This document shows positions 34,925-44,767 of a stretch of DNA of 64,000 nt, in pieces. The stretch is from the NCBI RefSeq assembly GCF_040954645.1, contig NC_092804.1, positions 147,321,108 through 147,385,107 on the forward strand. The letters run 5' to 3'. The DNA is from Diabrotica undecimpunctata. Lineage: Eukaryota; Arthropoda; Insecta; Coleoptera; Chrysomelidae. Every line of letters starts with the position of its first letter. Position 1 is the first letter of the stretch. The position numbers were made by a program, and so were the translations under genes. The notes beneath the pieces are model-generated. The model worked only from the letters and a program-made list of their open reading frames with translations. It was not told where the DNA came from and did not search any database.

Positions 34925-36440
34925 CATTAAATGTAGAATGTAGCATGTAAATTCCTTGATATATATTGATATCCCCTTGTATTTGCTAAAGCAACGAAAA
35001 ATATTTTTAGTGTATATTATTTACTATTCGTACAAGTTAAAACTTAAATGAACAGTGGGGCCAATAGACGGAAATTAAGATAAGGATCGAGAAGGCAAGA
35101 TCAGCTTTCGTCAAAATGAAAAAAATCTTTAACAGCCACGATATAAAATTGGAAATAAAAGTTCGTTTACTAAAATGCTACGTATTCTCCGTTCTTTTAT
35201 ATGGCGTGGAGTCATGGACCTTAACTGAAGCATCACTGAAGAGACTCGAAGCATTTAAGATGTGGTGCTATTGACGCATGTTGATGATTTCTTGGATAGA
35301 GTTACCAACGAAAAAGTACTACATAGAATGGGTAAAGAGCGCGAACTAGTCATAACCATAAAACGTCGCAAACTAGAATACCTGGGCCATATAATGCTTA
35401 ACGAACAACGATACAACCTACTTGGGATCATACTTCAAGGTAAAATGCATGGGAAAAGAGTCCAGGACGAAGAAGAATATCCTGGCTGCATAACCTGCGA
35501 AAATGGTTTAACTTAACCACTACCGGACTTTTCAGGACAGCAGTCAACAAAGTCAGAATTGCCATGTTAGTGTCCAACATCCGTAACGGATAGGCACCAT
35601 AAGAGAAGACAAGTTAAAAATACCGAATTCTTTCAATTCATCTTACCGTCACCGAGGTCGAAAATAAACCATTTTAGAGTTTGTTTATTATTTGACAGAT
35701 GTGTATTTTCTCGGCATTCTTTGATCGTTTAACCGCTCGATACTGCGTTTTAAATAAATATTTTGGTTTGGTGTTTTGTTTATAAGCAAGTTGTAAGCAA
35801 TAGGCTTCAGCGTTTAGTCCGAATTTTCTTCAGATTCGTAAATAATTTTTTTATTCTTTCCTTGTTATGGAAATATAGTGTTTTGTGGCAGCTAATAGTA
35901 GCAGTGTAATGTGTGGTTGCAGTCTAAGTGACATTTTGAAGATAACCATATGTTGCCATTGTGTTCAGTTGTACCTGTTCCAGTCTTCTGAGGCGAGTTT
36001 TCTAAAGTTTGTATTCCAGTGCCACAACTTCCAACTTCAATAATTCGCAATGTGATAAATGCAGTTTTTGTTCATGTGGCAGAGAGTTTAAGCCCAGTTC
36101 TCCCAGAAATTGTCCAGTGAAGTCTAGTTTCCACCCCAGCATTTTTGTGTAAAACCCCAGTGCAATCCAGGTAAATTTTGCGTTTAAATTTTAAAGGAAA
36201 AGTAAAAATAAAGATTTTTATTAATAATTGCCTTTATCATTTAAAGATATTTCTTTATTTGTAATAAATTATTTCTGTCACAGTTTATAGCCCAGTAACA
36301 TTTGTAAGTTTTGTAGTAATTCCCGCTTGTAAACGGATTAGACATAGTAAGTGTTTCTCTTTGTTATTTTGTATTTACTTTCGTAACTATTAATATAGTA
36401 TTATTTGTGCCATCTATATTTTGTAACTGTTTGTGGTGAG
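34925..36440 (+). repeat. Dispersed repeat, copy 2 (pairs with 3,790-5,115)
   Basis: This shares ordered anchors with the 3.8-5.1 kb block: CCTTGATATATATT, CGTACAAGTTAAAAC, GTGGCAGAGAGTTTAAGCCC, TTTATAGCCCAGTAACATTT and TTTGTAACTGTTTGTG. A LINE B fragment is inserted at 35,055-35,600. In both copies the TTTATAGCCCAGTAACATTT block is preceded by CACAG and followed by GTAAGTT, as if it were a tiny exon. Confidence 0.7.
35055..35600 (+). pseudogene. LINE family B 3' coding fragment
   Basis: Frames read RIEKARSAFVKMKKIF, RLLKCYVFSVLLYGVESW, MGKERELVITIKRRKLEYLG, HIMLNEQRYNLLGIILQG and VRIAMLVSNIRNG. This is the post-RT tail shared with 33.4-33.9 kb. It is 5'-truncated, with a stop at 35,272, and inserted into the dispersed repeat. 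Confidence 0.85.
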
Positions 36441-37062
36441 ACAACAATAAATGTTTTCTAAACCATGTTGTCTAAACTAACTCTCTAACCCCTTTTCTTT
36501 TTTGAGTTTTATTTAAAAAGATATATTTTTCATTTCTATTCTTAGTTCAATAGTTACAACTAGTTGTTGTAATTGTTATAATTTGGCGCTCCGAAGCGGC
36601 GTCCATTTGAAATTGCTAGAGGTCCTTCCTGTTGTTTTATTTGTCCCAGGAAATTCATGTAAGTACCCCCGTTGTTTCATTTTTGTAGTGGCCCCAATTT
36701 TTTTTTTTCAATAAAAACAGTTATAATTAAAATTTCTAATATTTTATGTTTTATGTAGACTTTCAGTCCGAAAATAAGTTTTATTTAAACTTGTTAAATT
36801 CAAAATTATATAACGTGTAAATAATTTCTAAAGTATATTCGGCGAACTTACATGGGTTTCAGATTAAGCAAATAAGCAACGATTCAACTGACCAACTAAA
36901 AACAATATTTATGTTCATGCTTTTGGTGTGTAGTGACAATTCATAACTCCAAAAATCCTTGGAAATAGACAGATTTATATTACATAACTACTAAATTAAT
37001 AACTATCACTTAGTACCAAATTTAAAATCATATAACTGGTTATATATTTAACTGATACTCAC
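36441..37062. other. Intronic sequence, nothing recognised
   Basis: A+T-rich sequence next to the probable cyclase exon. No repeat or coding motif was recognised. Confidence 0.4.
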
Positions 37063-37251
37063 GTTATATCTTACTCGAGGATCCACTATAAGCTGCTTGG
37101 CTAAGTTCGGACTGGAGCTGGTCCTTGCAGGTGTAATCATAGAAGCGCCACCGGACCCCTGTAGCAAATCTGGTTTTTCTACTTCTGGTCCACCAAATTC
37201 TTGCAGTTGCTGCAGCCAACAGCACAACATTGCTTCAATTCCCTCATCTAC
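37063..37251 (-). CDS. Probable juxtamembrane exon of the guanylate cyclase
   Basis: A 63-codon open stretch, phase 0 at both ends, between acceptor TTGTTATAG (ending at 37,252) and donor GTGAGT (starting at 37,062). It reads VDEGIEAMLCCWLQQLQEFG, PDLLQGSGGASMITPARTSS, then LAKQLIVDPRVRYN. Joining it to the 22.6 kb exon gives VRYN-GDLVQMKPL, which fits the start of a receptor cyclase kinase-homology domain, where a Tyr precedes the Gly-Asp. It has balanced codon use, no stops and much higher G+C than its surroundings. I do not recognise the Ser/Pro-rich part itself, so it could instead belong to another minus-strand gene. Confidence 0.65.
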
Positions 37252-37540
37252 CTATAACAAAATAAAAACCTGTGAACTTTATTACATAAAATTATATCAT
37301 ATTATCTACAGAACAGCATACTTTGCAAATAACTAAACCCTATTTATGTCATTTAGGTCAGTCACAACAATTAATAATTATTCAAATATTATTGAATAGT
37401 TCCATATTTGGTGTATTTTCTTATGAATCTGTTCCTCCACCAACATAAAAAATCTGTGAAGCAAATATATATATTTTTTTTCCTACTAGATTGCTTTACT
37501 AAACTTTTTCATTGACAATTTTTTAATGTAAAACTAAATT
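37252..37540. other. Non-coding, nothing recognised
   Basis: A+T-rich sequence upstream of the exon, presumably intronic. Confidence 0.4.
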
Positions 37541-38265
37541 CAATTTACTTAGGATACAATTGTGCACTGTACTGAAGACGACCAATAGTCAGAATTTATT
37601 TATTTATTTTATATATATATATTTATTTATTTATTTTATATTATATAAAGTTAGAAGGTATCGTTCTTCAGTACGGTGCAGCCAAGAAAAAAACCGTGTT
37701 AACTTGGGTATAGATCACTACAGAAGCAATGCGACCAATTTTTGGCAATAATGTTAGAAGACTCTGAGATTTTCAGAGCAACAACTAACACATCTACGGA
37801 GAAAACTAAGCTACCCGAGGAAAGGCATGCCAAACAGGTTAATGCGAGTTAATAGTAAAATAAAGGTAGAATGTATCGGCATAACTTACAACAAAGGGAT
37901 AAAAATATAATAAAATGTGTGTTTAAAATGGAACGCAACCATATATACGTATTTCTGACTGTTAGTCGTCTTCAGTACGGCGTAGCCAAATTAGAAAATA
38001 AGCATGTTAACTTGGGAAAGGATCACTACAGGAGCAATGCAACCAATTTGTTACAATATTGTTAGAAGACTGAGGTTTCCAGAGCAACAACTAACACATC
38101 TACGGAGGAAGCTAAGCTATCTGAGGAAAGTTAGTTGTTGTTAGTTGTTGCGCTGGAAACCTCAGAGTCTTCTAACAATATTCCTACAGATTGGTCGCAT
38201 TGCACCGTATTGAAGACGACCAATAGTCAGAATTACGTATATACGGTTGCCTTCCATCTTATACA
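37541..38265. repeat. Satellite-like repeat cluster 1 (direct and inverted units)
   Basis: Units containing GTCTTCAGTACGG(C/T)G(T/C)AGCCA, then ...TTAACTTGGG...GATCACTACAG and ...ACTAACACATCTACGGAG, occur at 37,660-37,840 and 37,965-38,130. An inverted unit lies at 38,130-38,240 (AGTTGTTGCGCTGGAAACC... ending ATTGAAGACGACCAATAGTC). Each unit carries the CGTATTTCTGACT...AGTCGTCTTCA core or its complement. Confidence 0.8.
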
Positions 38266-38269
38266 CATA

Positions 38270-39290
38270 TTTTATTACATAATGACGGTATTAGATTTTT
38301 GTTTTGATACAGGGCAGCGACAACCGCTTATACGTATTTCGACCTCTTTAGGTCTCGTCAGAACGGTATAGCCACTGCTCTGAACCAAACCAAAAATCTC
38401 TCCCGTCCTAGACAATAGTTATCAAAATAACTATATACGGACGTAACTACGCCATCTAAAAACAAAAAGAGAAATCAAACGATTTCTACCTAGCGAAACC
38501 GAATTCAAATTTTTACCACTGTGTTTCCTAAAACTTGCGAAACAAACAGCTGGATAAATTACTCGGCAAGGGAATCTAAAATTGCATTCCACATGCCGTT
38601 CATCCTGGTCAAAATTCTTAGTGAATTCAGTTTCTGGTACTCCAAACGAAGTAAGTAATAAAACATAATGACGGCATTAGATTTTTGTTTTGATACAGGA
38701 CAGCGACAATCGCTTATACGTATATCGACCTCTTTAGGTCTCGTCAGAACGGTATAGCCACTGCTCTAAATGCAATTTTAGATTCCCTTGCCGAGTAATT
38801 TATCCAGCTGTTTGTTTCGCAAGTTTTAGGAAACACAGTGGTAAAAATTTGAATTCGGTTTCGCTAGGTAGAAATCGTTTGATTTCTCTTTTTGTTTTTA
38901 GATGGCATGGTTACGTCCGTATATAGTTATTTTGATAATTATTGTCTAGGACGGAAGAGATTTTTGGTTTGGTTCAGAGCAGTGACTATACCGTTCTGAC
39001 GAGACCTAAAGAGGTCGAAATACGTATAAGCGGTTGTCGCTGGCCTGTATCAAAACAAAAATCTAATACCGTCATTATGTTATATTACTTACTTCGTTTG
39101 GAGTACCAGAAACTGAATTCACTACGAATTCTGACCAGGATGAACGGCATGTGGAATGCAATTTTAGATTCCCTTGCCGAGTAATTTATCCAGCTGTTTG
39201 TTTCGCAAGTTTTAGGAAACACAGTGGTAAAAATTTGAATTCGGTTTCGCTAGGTAGAAATCGTTTGATTTCTCTTTTTTGTTTTTACAT
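38270..39290. repeat. Satellite-like repeat cluster 2, large head-to-head palindrome
   Basis: A forward unit (38,275-38,660) and a partial forward unit (38,661-38,778) are followed by inverted units (38,779-39,078 and 39,079-39,290). The inverted units are the reverse complement at about 95% identity or better. The core CGTATTTCGACCTCTTTAGG contains the hairpin GACCT-CTTT-AGGTC. Its layout parallels cluster 1 (ACGTATTTC, hairpin, TC-rich, ACGG, AGCCA), so both clusters are subfamilies of one repeat. Reading frames here are spurious. Confidence 0.88.
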
Positions 39291-40125
39291 ATTTTATTAT
39301 ATTTTTTTTATTTGTTGTACCTTTATTTTACTATTCACTCGAAACTATAATTTCGATTATGAAAAGTTATTTGGAATTAAAAACTATATTTTAATATGCA
39401 ATTAGGTCCTTCTAATTAAAAAAATAATGTTGGTTATCGGTAATTTAAGAAAAATGTGCCATTTTTTAATAATAGAAGCATGTAATTACATAATAAAACA
39501 TAATTTTTAATTCCAAACAACTATTTATGATAAATAGTTTTGAGTTATCTCTGTTAAATACTGTGTTAAATTAAAATTAAAATTAAATATGTGGCCAAAA
39601 TTCATTAATAATATTAGTTTTCTTAAAAATATATTGTCAAAGCTTATTGAGAGTTACTTTATAAACATCCTTCAAGTGATTTGTTTATCTTGAAGATTTA
39701 TCTAATTGATTTTAAATTTTTAAACCACTGCGTGTGTATAAAGTACATACCGACCGCCAAAATTTAGACGAACCTATACTGCGAGGTATACAAGTATATT
39801 ATTGAAAGATTACAGGTTTTTTTCTGCTAATAAAAGCAGATAGAGCTTACTTGTGTCGATTCCGTATTGGGAAATTTAGTTAAAAGTCTGCTTTTTTGCC
39901 ATCGATCTATCACAATCTAAAGAATCCCATTAGGGTAAAACATGTCGTTGTGTGAGAGTAACACAAATTATTAGACAAGGAAATAAATACACATGGTTAC
40001 ATGGGGTCACATAAAATTTGTTTGTTTAATGTTTATTTTATAATCGTTTTATGGTAACCATTTTGAAGGAAGTCGATTTATATAGTGTTTACTTTAGAAT
40101 TTAAATGGTAATTTTTCTGCAGTCG
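39291..40125. other. A+T-rich, nothing recognised
   Basis: No coding or repeat motif was recognised. Confidence 0.4.
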
Positions 40126-40331
40126 TCCCGAAAATAAAACTTTCGGTATGATTTATAAAATCTATAATTTTTTGACTGTTCTAACAACCATTCAAATTTT
40201 GTCATTTTGTGTCATGTGGAACAATTTCACCCAATCATGTCAACATTAGACTAATAATTGCATTCAGTGCAATTTTCAATCCCTATGACAACACGATCGA
40301 GTTTGACAACTTCATCCAAATAAATTTCAAA

Positions 40332-40688
40332 ATGTCACGTTTCGGCAATGAGAATGTTCAAAGTATAAATGCGCTAATCAAAGAAAAAATTCCCAGAAAT
40401 ACAACCTACAGTCACAAATATATTTGGGGAATATTCATGGAATTTTGCTGCAGACGAGAATATGAGTTGAATGAACATAGAAGCTTAGAAGAATTGGCGT
40501 TGATACCAAACGATTGGTACAATCAGAATTCTATAAAACCATACTTGAATCTCGATAAAGAACACCACAACAAGATTATAAACATTATGCGTGGTAATAG
40601 ATCTTCTATAGTAGAGAACAGCAACGAATCTAATGTTAACTTAAATTTTAATAATTGTACTTTCACTAACTGTACTTTTAATAAATAA
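40332..40688 (+). pseudogene. Tyrosine recombinase with catalytic core deleted
   Basis: The frame is open from 40,209, but MSRFGNENVQ at 40,332 is the likelier start, leaving 118 codons. It encodes a core-binding-type segment (YSHKYIWGIFMEFCCRREYE, EHRSLEELALIPNDW). It then jumps to the family's extreme C-terminus: NSIKPYLNLDKEHHNKIINI with the likely nucleophilic Tyr, then an Asn/Cys-rich end (NFNNCTFTNCTFNK). The whole block with the catalytic Arg and HxxR is absent. Comparison with the 17.8-18.6 kb copy (FLKPYLQLDSSYHQKL) shows the deletion. The frame is nevertheless intact, so it could still yield a small protein with the DNA-binding part only. Confidence 0.65.
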
Positions 40689-40737
40689 ATGTTTCGTTAT
40701 GTTGAGTTATGATTTTTTTTTCGAAAAATTATCCGCC

Positions 40738-40902
40738 GAATATCCCTCTGACATTGATGAATGCCTCATAATTTCATGACAAATTTCTCAAGCTCGTTGC
40801 TTGGTAACAGCACTCAGCCTTCGGCTTCGTGCTGTTACCAAGGAACGAGCTTTCGATTGTCATGAAATTATCTCGTCTGTTATCAATGTCCTAGGGATAT
40901 TA
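40738..40902. repeat. Large imperfect palindrome downstream of tyrosine recombinase (copy 2)
   Basis: Arms of about 75 bp pair at roughly 85%: AATATCCCT...GACATTGAT, AATTTCATGACAA, AAGCTCGTT and CTTGGTAACAGCAC all recur in reverse complement. The loop is the 15 bases between 40,813 and 40,829 and includes CTTCGG. It starts 50 bp after the recombinase stop. Confidence 0.93.
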
Positions 40903-41189
40903 CTACTGAAAATACCACTTTGTACAACTCGTACCGAAAGTAGCTACTTTAGGGACTAATTTTTTTACGTTGAGGACGATTTTGGGTAGCTAGGTAACGG
41001 TTTAGACAATACCATTAACTTTATATTTTATTATGACAACGCTTGTCATTTAAGATTCGTGTATTTTTGCTCATTCTTTCGTTTTTCAAGTCCAAGAAAG
41101 TATTGCCGGTAAAGTCAAGAAAGAGGTATAGATTGGTCTTCGATTGATTTCAAAAATGGAGCAATAATAAAAATGTACATACTATAAAA

Positions 41190-41475
41190 TAAATGAAGAA
41201 GTTATTCTTGCATATCTAATGAAAAATTCTAATATCTTGATGCCATCAAGCCTTTGGGCAATTAGTCGATGCTTAAGTCCACACTTAATATTAAAAATAA
41301 TGTAGATATAAGTCGCTATCCAAAGGTTATTGCTTTCCTTAAAAGAAAATCCATCGACTACAAACCAAAAAAATCGAAAGTATTGAATAAAGGAGAAATA
41401 GATAAATTTTAATCAGAAGTTGAAGATAAGATTTACTTAACGACAAAGGTTATATTTCCTAGAATATTTCAACAC
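41190..41475 (+). pseudogene. Tyrosine recombinase, N-terminal part (split by a Jockey LINE)
   Basis: Frames read NEEVILAYLMKNS, then, after a shift, SMLKSTLNIKNNVDISRYPK, VIAFLKRKSIDYKPKKSK and KIYLTTKV. This is the core-binding domain of an insect Crypton-like recombinase. The catalytic domain resumes at 43,101 (GLGGACHREELCKM). Sequence from about 41,480 is Jockey LINE. Confidence 0.78.
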
Positions 41476-41479
41476 TCTA

Positions 41480-43062
41480 GAGAATTAGCTAAAGCAATGT
41501 TAGCAAATAACCTGCAACAAATCTCTACTGGCGAACCAACTTATTGGCTATCTGACTTAAACAAAATACCTGATGCCGTTGATTTCTGCATCACAAAAGG
41601 CATCGATACCAAAAAATGTAAAGCTGAATCATGCTTACAGCCAACTACAGGAACTTAGTTTCCTTGTGGATAATAACCTTTATATTTGATGCAATCCTGT
41701 GCCTAAACTACTTCCCTAGTTTAGGAAAAGTGGCACAAATCATAATGATCCTTAAACTGGAAAAAGACTGAAAAATGCATCTTCATACCGGCCTATAAGC
41801 CTTTTGCCTATGATTAGCAAAGTCTTTAAAAAAATGTACATAAAAAGGTTAGAAACGATAATAGACGAACATAAAATAATTCCAGAATATCAATTCGGTT
41901 TCCGAGACAAACACGGAACCATAGAAAAGTGCATAGGTTAGTCAACCAAATAAACAAGGATTTTAACGCCTAAAGATACTGTTCTGCTGCTTTCCTTGGC
42001 ATATCCCAGGCTTTTGACAAGATATGGCACATAGGAGTACAAATAAAATTAAAGAAGCTCCTACACTATCCTCACTTTCAGCTCTTAAAATCCTACATAG
42101 AAAATAGGCACTTCCTGGTGAAGCACGGTACCGAGCACACTAAGATATATCCTATTCACTCAGGCATCCCACAAGGCAGCGTTCTCGGCCCAATTCTATA
42201 TCTTTTATACACAGCGGACATTCCAACATCTAGTACAACTACTGTTGCAACGTATGCAGATAACACTGCTATCCTAGCATCCCACACAGATTTATCAACA
42301 GAATCAAGAAATCTTCAATCAAACCTAAATTGAATTCAGCAATGGATGAAAGTATGGCGCATCAAATCTAATGGAACTAAGTCAATACATGTTACACTCA
42401 CGCTATGTAGAGAAACATGCCCCCCTGTTTATATTGATAATTATCTAATTCCTTAATCTGAGGACGCTAAATATCTTGGCACTTGGATCGCCGTCTAACT
42501 TGGAAAAAACATATTTTTGACGAACGAAATCAGCTTGGACTTAAAATGAGAAATATGTATTGGATCATTGGACGCAATTTAAAACTATCTTTGGATAACA
42601 AAATTTTACTCTACAAGTCCATCCTCAAGCCCATATGGACTTATGGAATTCAGCTATGGGGCACTGCTAGCGTCTCCAATACAAACATCTTACAGAGATT
42701 CCGAAACAAGGTGCTGCGTGCCATAGTCAATGCGCCATACTATGTATTCAACGAGATGATTCAACACGACATCCCCCTAGAATCCGTGAAAGAAGCCATA
42801 CAACGTTTTAAGCGTTTGCTCGACAACTAAATATGCGGAACGTCTTTGAAGTGCGTAGACTAAAACGGCAATTGCCGTCCGACTTGTCCAACTGAACATA
42901 ATAGGTGTATTCAAACTAATAAAATTTTAATTTTAGAATTGTAAAGAGGTTACTCACTGGAGTAACTCTCTACATGTCTGCATTTTTTACCATACCAAAT
43001 TCTTAATGCCCAATGGGCAGATTGTTGTACTCAATAGAGTACATAATAAAAATAAAAAAAAA
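41480..43062 (+). pseudogene. Jockey-type LINE inserted in the recombinase
   Basis: Frames read SRELAKAMLANNLQQ, STGEPTYWLSDLNKIPD (end of the endonuclease), ASSYRPISLLPMISKVF and PEYQFGFRDKHGTIEKC. The 42,118-42,333 frame reads HSGIPQGSVLGPILYLLYTA and VATYADNTAILA, where YADD has become YADN. The 42,483-42,830 frame gives the Jockey tail (KILLYKSILKPIWTYGIQLW, RNKVLRAIVNAPYYV). The end shows AATAAAAATAAAAAAAAA near 43,046-43,062. The 5' part and the region between endonuclease and RT are deleted. Confidence 0.9.
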
Positions 43063-43100
43063 ATTTCTTTTTTTTTATTATTTTCTTTTTGTAAATTTTA

Positions 43101-43740
43101 GGCTGCAATAATAATTGGTTTGGGAGGCGCTTGTCATCGTGAGGAGCTTTGTAAAATGAGTTTAGATGATATAGAAGATAAAATAACCATGCTAGTGATT
43201 AAAATTCCTAATTCTAAAACGAACATGGAAAGAACCTTTGTGGTTATTGGAGAAAATAACATTTTTTTATACAGAAAATATTTGTCATTACGTCAAACAA
43301 ACACATCGCATCGTAGATTATTTGTATATTACAAAAATGGAAGGTATACTATACAACTATTGGTATTCACACTTTTGGAAAAATCACCTGCACTATTGCT
43401 GAATTTCTTAAATTATTGCATCCCAAAGAATACACCGGGCACTGTCTACGAAGGAGCTTAGCCACTTTACTGGCTTATTATGGTGGTACTATAACTTGAA
43501 AAAACACGAAGGATAGAAATCAACTAATTTAGCAGAGAGATGCGTAGAAAATTCTTTAAGAAATAAAGTTCACATAACTTTACAAATTTAAAATGGTCAC
43601 AACCAAGTTAATATCTCAAAAAATCGTAAAAGTACTAACACGTATAACACTAATTTCAATACTGCCACTTCTGTTAATATTCCTAACAATATCAATGTAA
43701 ATAATTGTTATAATTGTGTTATTAATCTTCATAAGTAGAT
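43101..43740 (+). pseudogene. Tyrosine recombinase, catalytic part (continuation)
   Basis: The 43,120-43,461 frame and its upstream codons read IIGLGGACHREELCKMSLDD (catalytic Arg in CHREEL), TFVVIGENNIFLYRKYLSLR and HRRLFVYYKNGRYT. A frameshift near 43,350 leads to FGKITCTIAEFLKLLHPKEY and TGHCLRRSLATLLAYYGG (HxxR). The next block has a TAG where Trp is expected, and AERCVENSL with Cys at the position of the nucleophilic Tyr (GYVEDS-like in the family). The C-terminus is Asn/Cys-rich (NVNNCYNCVINLHK), like the 40.3 kb copy. The T-rich run ending TTTTAG at 43,100 could be an old intron acceptor. Confidence 0.8.
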
Positions 43741-43852
43741 TTTTCTAATGTTGAATTCATAAGAGTATCTTTAAAGTGTTTAATAAAAGTTCATAAGTAA
43801 AGTTTATCCATATATCCTTTTTAACATACAAAACGGCTGCAGAAAAAATATT

Positions 43853-43962
43853 GTACGTAACACGATCCAAAAGTAATTTAACGAGACTTACAGGATTTCA
43901 GGAAACTTCCAAACTTCCTACTCGTCTCGTAAAATATCACTTTCGGAACTTGTTACGTAAAT
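43853..43962. repeat. Imperfect palindrome downstream of tyrosine recombinase (copy 3)
   Basis: The left arm GTACGTAACACGATCC...AACGAGACT pairs with the right arm AGTCTCGT-like CGTCTCGTAAAAT...TTGTTACGTAA over about 45 bp at about 75-80%. It starts about 115 bp after the recombinase end. CTCGTCTCG here recalls TCTCGTCTG in copy 2 and CGAGACGTC in copy 1. Confidence 0.82.
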
Positions 43963-44767
43963 TACTATTACATGCAAGTAGTAAGGCTTATATATCACAA
44001 AGAAGCAGTATCAAATATATTTAGTTTCATACAATAAATGAAACTAGACGTCACATGTCACAAATAAATACTGAATATTTCATAAAAATAATTACAGAAA
44101 TGCATTGTGAATACATCTTTTTTCAGTCTACTACACAGCAAAGTACATTCAATCTTTTATTTTTATGTTGCTGGTTTAAATGCTGAGAGTATAAAAACCA
44201 ATTTTCTAAACCTAGCTTTTCGTAAAGTTTGATGTCGCTTATAAAAGCTACGCTCTTGTAATAGGCTATATGAAGGTAGTTATCCTAATGAAAACTAGTC
44301 GGGGAAATTAGAGCGGAAGAATATGAAAGTTCTTATTGAAATATTATAATTGGCCTAATTTTCTAATTATATAAAATTTTAATGCACTTTCTATATCATA
44401 TTTATTAATAACAGAATAGAAAACAAGAAAGAATATTTAAGATAACACAACACAATGACTCAGGCAGAGACGCTTTTCTGTTGTTCCTACTCTCTGTAAG
44501 ATGTATCTTTACTAAACACTGAAAATTGAAGTTTTCCTCTGGAAATACCAAACATTGATATAAAATTATCATGACAAAAGTCAATGACATTGTCATGATT
44601 AAAAATCGTTGGAAAAAAGCTAGTAGCCAATGTAAAACACGATCTGGCGCTGATTTTGGCTCTGATTAGCAACTCCTTTTTGCAACACTAAAGCAAACAA
44701 TTTAAAGCCAAAGCCTGTGTTACGTTCTGAAACGAGAGGCTATTACAAATAAAAGATACACAACAAT
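43963..44767. other. Nothing recognised
   Basis: A+T-rich sequence. The minus-strand frames at 44,405-44,672 show no family motif. Confidence 0.4.

Larger units (their letters stand above)
22596..37062 (-). other. Guanylate cyclase intron, about 14.5 kb (if the 37 kb exon belongs)
   Basis: The intron would run from donor GTGAGT starting at 37,062 to the acceptor ending at 22,596. It contains Tc1, LINE A, hAT, a LINE fragment, piggyBac and LINE B insertions. Confidence 0.6.
40126..40955 (+). mobile_element. Small element with inverted termini carrying a deleted tyrosine recombinase
   Basis: The left end TCCCGAAAATAAAACTTTCG (40,126 on) and the right end TACCGAAAGTAGCTACTTTA (40,932-40,955) are inverted relatives. 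With one gap they match at about 19 of 24 positions, including ACTTTCGGTA exactly. They enclose the recombinase frame and a 165-bp palindrome (40,738-40,902). No target duplication could be fixed. Classical Cryptons lack terminal inverted repeats, so this arrangement is notable. Confidence 0.55.

Noticed and set aside
37097..37336. 79-codon plus-strand frame
   Set aside because: It is antisense to the cyclase exon, which has matching splice sites and phase.
38942..39405. Plus-strand frames in the satellite cluster
   Set aside because: Both are made of inverted repeat units, with no conserved protein motif.
40738..40902. Palindrome considered as a transcription terminator or structured RNA gene
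   Set aside because: Its position after a recombinase, repeated at two other loci, makes an element end more likely; no RNA family motif was seen.
44405..44672. Overlapping minus-strand frames
   Set aside because: Short, no motif, and the two frames overlap each other.
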